Shown: positions 53,155-61,720 of the stretch, piece after piece
Position numbering within the stretch: the first letter of the stretch is position 1
Layout: each line of letters begins with the position of its first letter
Source of the DNA: Pratylenchus scribneri
Taxonomy: Eukaryota; Nematoda; Chromadorea; Rhabditida; Pratylenchidae
DNA length: 64,000 bases
Assembly: GCA_030063045.1 (NCBI GenBank)
Contig: JAQSEB010000131.1
Location: forward strand, 124,001-188,000
Direction of reading: 5' to 3'
Notes under the pieces: model-generated
Databases searched by the model: none
What the model was told of the DNA's origin: nothing
What the model saw: only the letters and a program-made list of their open reading frames with translations
Translations under genes and position numbers: made by a program

Positions 53155-53384
53155 AAACTGGTGATATATTTCCGTATCATCTTCACCCCTTCGGGGCTCA
53201 GACGGTTGATATGGGTTTATGGATATATTCCCCTATAATCTTCGCCCGTTCGGGGCTCAGACGTTTGATAAGGGTTTATGGATATATTCCCCTATAATCT
53301 ACGCCCGTTCGGGGCTCAGACGGTTGATAAGGGTTTATGGATATATTCCCCTATAATCTTCGCCCCTTAGGGGCTTAGTTCTAG
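53155..53384. repeat. 59-bp tandem repeat
   Basis: Units share CGGGGCTCAGACG, TGGATATATTCCCC and TATAATCT. CGGGGCTCAG starts at 53192, 53251 and 53310, with a variant at 53369; the period is 59 each time. Each unit contains a small CCCC-TTCG-GGGC-type hairpin, partly degenerate. Confidence 0.9.
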
Positions 53385-53392
53385 CATCATCA

Positions 53393-53757
53393 AACTTGGG
53401 CATAACTTATGGCCTAGCTACGCGAGACTTAAACCAAATACAAAACCAATGTCACCATCGTTTTCAGCACCCTCGAATACCCTATATTTGACATTTCTTT
53501 CGTCAAAAACTAAAATCTTCAAACATGGCCATAACTTATGGCCTAGCTGCGCGAGGCTTGAACCAAATATAAAATCAATGTCACCATCGTTTTCAGCACC
53601 CTCGAATACCATATATTTGACATTTCTTTCATCAAAATCTAAAATCTTCAAACTTGGCCATAACTTATGGCCTAGCTGCGCGAGACTTGAACCAAATACA
53701 AAACTAATGTCACCATCGTTTTCAGCACCTTCGATTACCCTAAACTTTCATTTCACT
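53393..53757. repeat. 129-bp tandem repeat, open on both strands
   Basis: CATAACTTATGGCCTAGC starts at 53401, 53530 and 53659, giving a period of exactly 129 bases (43 codons). The repeat is therefore translatable without frameshift. The + strand gives repeats with SPSFSAPSNT and HNLWPSCARLEP; the minus strand gives FDERNVKY, FEGAENDGDI and SSLAQLGHKLWP. The minus version has the more protein-like charge balance. Similarity to repeat-derived hypothetical proteins is likely. Whether it is translated is unknown, and it is more safely called a satellite. Confidence 0.85.
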
Positions 53758-54010
53758 AAATACTTGGCATGAATCATACACGATTTCTCTGCTTACAAAA
53801 AATTCCCTTCCCAAAACTACGGTACTTGACATACCGTATACCAAAATCACGTGAATCAAAAAACTTTTTATATGTGCTTGATCAGCACCCTCAATTACCC
53901 TTACTGCCAAAAATTCAGCTCAATCCATCCACACATCTCCGAGAAAATCGAGGGACAAACAAACAGACACCTCTAAAATTATATATAGGATATGAAAAAT
54001 AAATATTAGA
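53758..54010. other. unique GC-richer tail of the repeat mosaic
   Basis: About 250 bp of ordinary composition continues the mosaic, starting from a variant of the 129-bp unit's end. A 77-codon + frame (53769-54002) and fragments of other frames exist, without a recognisable product. The composition returns to AT-rich at about 54010. Confidence 0.5.
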
Positions 54011-56560
54011 ACAATCATCTTTATTTATATTTTCTCTATACTTTTTAAAATATTTTTTTTTTACATCAATTTGCGATTGATCTAGGATATTTCTTTATTA
54101 GAATTTAATAGAATTTAAATAAAAATTTTTTGATTATCTTTAATTTATATGTATAATATTTAAAGCGCTTTCAGAATTTTTAGAAGATCTTAAATTTCTT
54201 ATGAAATTTATTATTATTTTAATTTATTTTAAAATTTATCTTCTAATTCAATACTTTATATTATTATTTTACTTAGTGGTTAGATATTAAAATTATTTTT
54301 TTAAAATACACAAATCGAACTAAAAGTCTAAATACTGTCGGAATCAATTCAAAAATTTTGGACAAAATTATATCATTTTAATTTTTTTCTGAATAAAACA
54401 TTTATTCATTAAAGGAATTTATTCAATTTTTAAAAATATTTATAATTATATCTTTATTTTTATTATAATAATCTGTTTGCTAAATTTAATTATCAATTTT
54501 TATTTGATTTTTTTTCAGAAGAAATAAATTATATGTGTATGGCCTTTATAATTATATAATCTCAGAAGGTAGGAAATTGTATATTTATAAATAATAATTA
54601 AAATTTATTGTCGAGAAAAAATATATTTTTTCCCTCAAAATAATTAATAAATCATAATAATTACTTTATTTTGCAATATTTTTTATTATTCTTGTTTATT
54701 TTTTCCTATAATTATGATATAAATTATTTTCATTTTTTATATTTATTATATAAATATGCATAAGCATCAATTTTTATTAACGATATATATTTTTTTTAAT
54801 TAATGATATAAATAGAAAGCTTTGAATTAAATTTTTATAATATTATATAATTTTTTTTAATTAATTTGATGAAAAAATAATTTTACAATAAAATATTTAA
54901 AATTTAAAAATATTGTTAGCAAAATTTTCCATTAATTATAAAATTAAATTATTTAAAAACGATTATTTTATTAAAAAATAAATCTTCATATTAAGGAAAC
55001 CACATTAATTAATCAAAAATAAAAAGATAAATTATGGTAAAATTACATAAATTAATTTCAAACTTATGCATTTAAAAAGGAAAAATCATTTCTATTTTCT
55101 ATATTAAATTTAATCCAATATTAGTTTGTTTTTTACCTTTTTTATTTTAAAATAAATGTTTTTTTACTTATTATTTCGATATTATATTATTATGTATTTT
55201 TTTTTCTAATTTTAAATTAAAAGTTGATTTATAATATACAATTTATTAAGCTATTTTAGAAATAGTTTTTAATAATTTTTTATTTCAAAATTTTACCAAA
55301 TATAATTATTTTTTTTTAATAATTTGTTATTTCATAATTTTACCGAATGTTTTAGAAATATTTTTTTAATAATTTTTTATATTTCAAAATTTTACCAAAT
55401 ACAATTATTTTTTTAATTATTTCTTATTTCAAAATTTTACTGAATATAATTTTTAATTTTTAGGAATTAAAAAAGAATATTTAAATGCGCTTGCAGCTGT
55501 CCTAATAAATATTATTTTTTTCTTCTTGAAGAATTGACAAAAAGGCATATAAACATTCAATTTTTTGTTAAAAAAGTTATAAATTTTATTTTTTATATGA
55601 AAATTTTTATTTATCAACTGTTCATATTTTCTTATTCTAGTCCTTCAATTTATTTTCATTAAATATATTTCTTATTTTTTCGTGAATTATTATTATTTAA
55701 GTAAATTTATTCTTTATTCATTTCTAGCTAATTAACTATTTTAATAAAATATTGATTTTTATCTCCATATATAAAAGTTAAAATATATTTATAAAAATTT
55801 TGCTTTTATTGATTATATAAATTTTTATATATATATATATATATATATTATCTGAATTGGAGAAACTTCTTTTCTTCAGAAATTTCAATTAATTCTTGAA
55901 ATTAAGAAGATTATTATTCGAAAAATATCAAACTTGTTTTTTAATAAATAAGTTGAAAATATTTGAATCATTGTTTTTCTCTCTCTTTTATTATAGCTTT
56001 TCTTCTTTAAAGTTCCAATTACATTTATCAAATTTTTCTTTCTATTCAATTTTTTTACTATATTTGTAATAATAGAAAATTATTAAATTACTTTCAATTA
56101 GTTAGATTTTTTGTATTTTTTTTGAAATATTTTTTGCCTCTTAAAAAACTTTATAAAATATCGTAAAAGATGAAAAATTTTTCTATTTTAGCTTTCAATA
56201 CTGGCCTTTTTGCTTATAGATAAATTATATTTTTTTCATTTATTTTTTTAAATTTTTTATTAAAATTTTATCTTAATCTTAGATAATAAAAAAAAAATTA
56301 AATTCCGAAACTGTAGGATTTTATAATCTTCATTGTTGGGGAAATGGAATCTGCTAAATTAATCAGAATAAAATTATTTTATCTTTTAATTTTTATGTAT
56401 AAATGTATATACTTTAATTAAATTAAAATTATAAAAATTAAAAGAATATGTCAAAATTTTTTCTTAATTTATGTAAATGTATTTTGTAAGCGAATTTAAG
56501 AAAATTAATTTAAATAGGGTATATTTAAATTTTAAATAGTAAAATAAATTAATATATTTT
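54011..56560. other. AT-rich region with degenerate tandem repeats
   Basis: Pyrimidine-biased AT-rich DNA. Four degenerate 45-52-bp units lie at 55275-55455, each with TATTTCAAAATTTTACC or a variant. A (TA)n run of 24 bases lies at 55826-55849. No gene is seen. Confidence 0.65.
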
Positions 56561-56568
56561 CTTTTTCC

Positions 56569-56673
56569 GGTACTTGTATACTTTGTATCCGCCAGAACCC
56601 TTAAAAAATTTCGATTTTTTTTTTTCGCTTTAAAATCAATTTTAAATGTTTATTAATGCATTTTTATAACAAA
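56569..56673 (+). repeat. Merlin left terminal inverted repeat
   Basis: Begins GGTACTTGTATAC, includes TTTGTATCCGCCAGAACCC and a run of 11 T, and ends TTATAACAAA. It contains an ATG (56646-56648) in frame with the transposase, but a TAA at 56667-56669 separates them. Confidence 0.95.
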
Positions 56674-56675
56674 TC

Positions 56676-57152
56676 GTGGAGATAGATGAAACGGCCATCA
56701 CACGCAGAAAATACAACAGGGGCAGATTGGTTCGAGATACACAATGGTACTTCGGTGGAGTGGATCGCCAAACGGGCAAATGCTTCATTGTTTCATGTGG
56801 ACCAAGGAGTGCCGACAGCCTTCTTCCATACATTCAACAGTACATTCGCCCAGGATCAATAATCGTGTCGGACTGTTGGAAAGCATACAACAAAATCAAG
56901 GATCTTCCTGAACTCTACACTCATTACACAGTCAACCACAGCAAAAATTTCGTCGATCTTATTTCAAAACAACACACGAATACCATTGAAAGCACGTGGC
57001 AGAAATTCAAACATGGGCATAAGAAACGCTTTGGCACACACCGATCAGCAGTTATAAGCTATGTGCATGAATTTATGTGGCGAAAAGAATTTGGAGGACC
57101 CGATATTTTTTTCCATTTTTGGTCTCAAGTTTCACAAATATACCCCATTTAA
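56676..57152 (+). CDS. Merlin (ISXO2/IS1016-like) transposase, catalytic domain only
   Basis: The frame encodes 158 residues of the DDE transposase catalytic fold of the ISXO2/IS1595 and Merlin group, which cuts and rejoins the element's ends in the nucleus. The likely triad is Asp4 in EIDE, Asp66 in SDCWKAY and Glu105 in NTIES. The family hallmarks RKYNRGR (residues 11-17), FGGV (26-29), VNHSKNFVD (86-94) and EFMWR near the C-terminus are present. Full-length relatives carry roughly 80-120 further N-terminal residues with a DNA-binding region; that part is missing here. The frame starts with a GTG valine codon, not an ATG, immediately inside the left inverted repeat, with an in-frame TAA nine bases upstream. 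It is therefore either a 5'-truncated pseudogene or needs a non-standard start. All eight glutamines use CAA or CAG, so the standard code suffices. Confidence 0.9.
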   Translation: MEIDETAITRRKYNRGRLVRDTQWYFGGVDRQTGKCFIVSCGPRSADSLLPYIQQYIRPGSIIVSDCWKAYNKIKDLPELYTHYTVNHSKNFVDLISKQHTNTIESTWQKFKHGHKKRFGTHRSAVISYVHEFMWRKEFGGPDIFFHFWSQVSQIYPI

Positions 57153-57170
57153 TTCACTTTGTTGTTATTT

Positions 57171-57274
57171 TTTGTTATAAAAATGCATTAATAAACATTT
57201 AAAATTGATTGTAAAGCGAAAAAAAAAATCGAAATTTTTTAAGGGTTCTGGCGGATACAAAGTATACAAGTACC
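57171..57274 (-). repeat. Merlin right terminal inverted repeat
   Basis: Reverse complement of the left end with one substitution (AAAATC versus ACAATC on the matching strand) and a run of 10 instead of 11 identical bases. It starts about 20 bp after the transposase stop. Confidence 0.95.
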
Positions 57275-57282
57275 CTTTTTCC

Positions 57283-59205
57283 TTGTAATAATATTGTAAT
57301 TTTTTAATAAAATAAATAAAATTTATTTCTATAAATCTTTATTCATTCAAATTATAAATATAAAATGATTCAATTATTAAAACCATTTTAATAAAGAAAT
57401 TTTGGATAAAAAATATAACATTATTTGGTTAGTAATTATTATTTTTTATTTCTTAAAAATTATTATTTTTTCTGGAATTATTTTAGTTATAATAAAGCGA
57501 TGTGATCGTTACCTCATCAAATAAAATAATTAAAATATTAACTTAATTTTTATTGAACTATATAAAATTTAATTAATTGTGTCATGGCAATTTGTAATCT
57601 AGTTTTTGTATAATAAAATTTACATAAGAAATAATACATTTTTCTAAAATTTTTTATTTTAATTTATAAAATAAATTATTTCTATCATTTTGATAAATAA
57701 TCATACTTATTTATTCAAATATTTGTAAGAGTAATTTTTTTGTTAATTTCACAATTTTTTTTTACAAAAAATATATAATTACTATAAAATTACATATTTT
57801 TTCATTTTTTTTTATAATTAAAAAAAATTGGAAAATACCTAAGACCGTTTTTAAGAGTTAATATTTATTTTTAAATTTAAATTTTTTTTCCTATTTAATT
57901 GTAAACAATCAAATTTCCAAAAGGAATTGAATTAATCTTACCATTGACTTGTGACAATCGTGGGCAGAACCCCATTTTTTAATTTTTTTAATTAAATAAT
58001 TTTAGCAATTCATTAATTTTAATTTTTTAATTTATGTATTTTGATGGTGTGAATAAATCAATTTATAACATTCCATTATGAGTTAATTTCCAGCTATTTG
58101 TCATCTAATAAATATTTCAAAATAATTATTTTTTCATTGAATTTATTCTGAATTGAATATTATTTCTAATCCAATTTAAATATATTCCCTAATTAAAGTA
58201 GGTTAATGTCAATCTATAAAAAATTTATCAACAACAAATCATACATATTTTTTATGAGTTCTAAAATAAATTTTATTTTTTGAATATAATTTATATTGAA
58301 TATTTTATTAACATAATTCTTTCAAAATAATCTTCTTAAATTATTGTATAGAATATTTTTTTTGTAATATTTTTCTCCATGTAATATTATTGCTAAATGT
58401 TAAATCTATGATAAATTAAATGATTTATGTTTAAAAGATTGTTTATTTTATTCTATTTCAACTATTTTTTATATTTTTCAATATAGCTTGAACTTTATAA
58501 ATAATTAATATATATTAATTTTTTTAATTCAATTTATGTTGTACTTTATTTAATATAAGATTTTTTAATTCTTATACAGAGGAACAGATGATGCAGACAC
58601 ATATATTCAATTTAGAAAATAATTTAAATCTAACTTACTTTTATTTAAATTATATTTTCGATTTATTAGAAAAAGGTAAAATAGACATAATGGCAGTATT
58701 TAATTCCCCGATTTTTTCGTAATTTTAACTCATTTATTCAATCATATTGTCATTTTTCAGGCGAGATATATCAATTTTTAAAAATCTTAGAAAATATTTT
58801 TTTCTGTTTAATAAACAAAGTATTAATATTTTTTATTAGTATAATTCATTAGGGAATTAGTCGAGTAATTGACATAATAAAAGATTTTTTAATTTTCTGC
58901 CTTTTTTTACCAAATAACAATTTTTAAAATAGTTGAATCTGAATTTATTTCTTATATTCATTATCATCCTATAATATAAAAATTAACTTTTTTAAGTTTG
59001 AAATTTAAAAAATACAAATTAATCGTCTAAATTACAGTTCATAACAATTGGCTAAAATCTTTAAAATATAATTTACGATAATTATTATCAAGGAGTAAAA
59101 TGATCTCATTACTATATAGAAATTTTTTATTTTGATAAATTTCATTTTTATGTATTTTGCTTTTATCTTTCAACAATTCACGGTATTTATCTAAAAATTT
59201 TTATA
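57283..59205. other. AT-rich region, no assignable gene
   Basis: Pyrimidine-biased AT-rich DNA between the Merlin element and the second repeat mosaic. A weak patch lies at 57920-57980. Nothing else is seen. Confidence 0.65.
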
Positions 59206-59479
59206 TTCCAAAACTAGTGGACGTAAGGGAAGTGGGGCGTAAGAGAAGTGACTGTAAGGAATATGTGGGCCAAAGAAATATATGAGAATTTGAATATATG
59301 GGGGAGGGATTTGGAAAAATGGCGAAAGGGACTATATAATTCTGGAAGATTTTAACGCGACAGGCGCGTTTTATCTACCCTAGGGCTTCGGATTTTTGAA
59401 ATTATTTAATGGTCGTGGGCAGGCTCGCGTCAGGGTCGCAAAGAAAATATGGGAGCATTGTAGCCTCAGATTTCTCTCA

Positions 59480-60545
59480 TATTTTTAAAATATTTTAAGA
59501 TTATCCATATTCTTAGATTATTGTTTGAATATGTGAATTCTAAGATTTTGTCTCAGCATATGATATAATTTCAAAACATATTTTTAACTTATTTTAAGAT
59601 AGAATCTCAGATAAAGTTAATAATATATTCTAAGAATATGAATAATCTCAAAAAATTCTAAGATTTCATATATTTTTAAAATATCCTGAGAAAATGATGA
59701 ATTCCTAAAATATTCTCTAAATGTTTATAATCTTAGAATATGCTGTAAGTCTCATTTTCACGAGATATTTTGAGAATTTGTCATAAAATATTCTCAGATT
59801 TTAGCAAATTTTCAGTATATTTCAGAATTCCTTTGAATTTTCACAATAACAGCTCTATTTTTAAAATGGAAGAATGTGTACTATTTCTGTTAGACGATCA
59901 GAGATGGCTCTTTCTATTTCCTCCTATTGTGTGCTTCTCATAAAATATTTTTACTCTTCAGCCCATATAGCACCCAGATTTATAAGGGGAAGACATGGCT
60001 TCTGCCCCCTTTGGGGCATGCTTCCGGCGTATCAGCCGTTTGGGATTGTACTCGCGCGAGGTCCTAAGACTCCCGAGTGCGCGGGATCTTGGGATTCTCG
60101 AAATCCCCGGATGCGCGAGATTCTGGGACTCCCGAGTGCGCGGGATCCTGGGACTCTCCGAAGTCCCCGGTTGCGCGAGAATATCAGAACAATGCAAAAA
60201 ATCAGAACAGTGCGCGAGAAAATCAGAACAAGGGAATCAGATTTTTGCACCATATTCTCAGAATATTCTGAGATTATTCCATAATTTGAAAATATATTTT
60301 TGTTCGTAATCTGGGAGTATATGCTGAAAATAATGTGAAATTAACATCTCAGAATTTCATATATTCTGAGAATTCATTTTTTCGCCATATTTTCACCATA
60401 TTCTGAGATTAAGAACATGATATAATCTGAGAATATTTTCAGATTGTTTCATATTTTGAATCATAATCTCAGAATATGTATGTTCCAGAAGCGGTTTAAC
60501 TCAGAAAATATATGCCTAATCTCAGAATATTTTCAGAATATGTGA
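59480..60545. repeat. dispersed AGAATATTCTGAGA-like motif cluster
   Basis: Dozens of words such as TCTCAGAATATT, AATATTCTGAGA, TCTGAGAAT and ATATTCTAAG recur in both orientations on either side of a GC-rich core at 60040-60240. AGAATATTCT is palindromic and contains GAA and TTC in the spacing of a heat-shock element, although a structural satellite origin is equally likely. Confidence 0.7.
60047..60240. repeat. 59-bp GC-rich duplication plus TCAGAACA repeats
   Basis: GACTCCCGAGTGCGCGGGATC starts at 60068 (with AAGACTCCCG) and again at 60127; the period is 59 and the copies differ by a few bases. The units end in GCGCGAGA, followed by three spaced copies of ATCAGAACA up to about 60232. Confidence 0.8.
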
Positions 60546-60588
60546 CAAAGTTTGCGACCCTGGGGCTTCGCTCTACCGCATTTTTCCA

Positions 60589-60785
60589 GGTCGTGGGCAG
60601 GCTCGCTTTGCTCGCCAGCCCTTATTCATATCGTGGGCAGGCTCGCTTCGCTCGCCGGCTTTCTTAAGGTCGTGTGCAGGCTCGTTTCGCCCGCCCGCTT
60701 TTTTCCAAGTCGTGGGCAGGCTCGCTTCGCTCGCCAGCCTTCTTTAGGTCGTGTGCAGCTCGCATTGCTCGCCCGCATTTTAGAA
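60589..60785. repeat. 39-40-bp GC-rich tandem repeat, five copies
   Basis: TCGTGGGCAG or TCGTGTGCAG starts at 60591, 60631, 60670, 60710 and 60749, each followed by a GCTCGCTTCGCTCGCC-like stretch. A sixth, isolated copy lies at 59411. Spacers between units vary in length by one base. Confidence 0.9.
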
Positions 60786-60814
60786 GGTAGAAATTCACTC
60801 AAATTGAATTTTGA

Positions 60815-61290
60815 AACCGTTTTATAAACCGTTTTTGACCAATTCACAGAACTATTATAAATCGAATTCTTCATATTCGAAAACCACCAAATTCCAATTT
60901 CCACCTCAATCTGAAAAAATTTATTTTTCTAAACCTGTTTGAAAGCCACTACTTTCGCAGATCTTAAAAAGGATGCCATATTTGAATTCTCCATATCCGA
61001 AAACCACAGAATCCCAATTTTCATCCAAATCCGACCATACCTTAATCTTTTGACATTTTTAAACCGGTTTGCAAACCACTTTATACGCGCATCATTAAAC
61101 CATTGAAATTTTTGAATTCTCCATATTCGAAAACCTCCAAATCCCATTTTCACCTAAATTAGAAAAAAATTCCATTTTTCGACATGTTTTGAGCCGGTTT
61201 GCAAACCCCCCTCTGCGCAAATCTCAAAATTTAAGCCTATTTTTGAATTCCCCATACCCGAAAATCCCTGATTCCGAATATACACCATCC
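60815..61290. repeat. degenerate 120-131-bp tandem repeat
   Basis: GAATTC followed by TCCATATYCGAAAACC and then by a RRCCGGTTTGCAAACC-like block recurs with GAATTC at 60864, 60984, 61114 and 61245. Units are only moderately similar. The minus strand can be translated over parts of it (for example WFSDMENSN), but a repeat-driven frame is the simpler reading. Confidence 0.75.
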
Positions 61291-61720
61291 AAATCATACA
61301 TTTTATATAGGGTTAGCTATGGAGCGAAATATGGCCAAATCACGACCTGCGCATAGAACTTAACAAACTCCTCCTAGGCCAAGCCGCGCAGCCCATCATG
61401 CCATATACCATTTTGAAGTACTCACTTGGGTGCGGATCTTAGCCCAAAAAATATTTCAAAATATTCATAAGCAAAAAAGGTATAAGCAAAAATGTAAAAA
61501 ATGCGGCCAAATTCTAAGTCCAAAAACCGTTTTTTTTTCTAACTGCTAGCCACCTGGCCAAAATCAACTTCAAACCAAATCATGCCAAAATTAGTTTAAG
61601 CGAACGCCTTTTTGGACAAATTTTTCCAACCCCAACCTCCCAACTCTCAAACCGAACTTTATTATACTCCCAAAACCTTGTGACAAAGCATTCAAAAAAT
61701 TTAATTCTATTTTTGAAATA
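61291..61720. other. unique GC-richer tail of the second mosaic
   Basis: Ordinary-composition sequence without an internal repeat or a long frame. It may be further, older repeat sequence or the end of a decayed element. Confidence 0.5.

Larger units (their letters stand above)
56561..57282. mobile_element. Merlin-family DNA transposon with intact ends
   Basis: A 706-bp element (56569-57274) is flanked by a perfect 8-bp direct repeat CTTTTTCC (56561-56568 and 57275-57282), the target duplication length expected for Merlin/IS1016 elements. Its terminal inverted repeats are about 104 bp each and differ by one substitution and one base in a poly-T run. The interior is almost entirely the transposase catalytic domain. 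Intact ends and duplication show that it arrived by transposition, and the near-identical ends suggest this was recent. The coding part is shortened at its 5' side, so this copy may not be autonomous. The GC content is well above the flanks. Confidence 0.95.
59210..61720. repeat. second GC-richer repeat mosaic
   Basis: A block of ordinary to high GC composition begins sharply near ACTAGTGGACG (about 59213) and fades near 61720. It consists of several different arrays listed separately. The open frames over 59874-61153 on both strands follow the repeats and are not supported as genes. A direct repeat of about 55 bp (ACCCTRGGGCTTCG ... GGTCGTGGGCAGGCTCGC) occurs at 59377-59428 and 60557-60608 and brackets about 1.2 kb. 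CAGGGTCGCAAA at about 59431 recurs inverted as TTTGCGACCCTG at about 60551. Confidence 0.7.

Noticed and set aside
56642..56833. A 63-codon minus-strand frame over the Merlin element.
   Set aside because: It is the shadow of the transposase and runs into the inverted repeat.
59874..61153. Eight overlapping frames on both strands in the second repeat mosaic.
   Set aside because: They follow the repeat periods and have no domain, start context or consistent strand.
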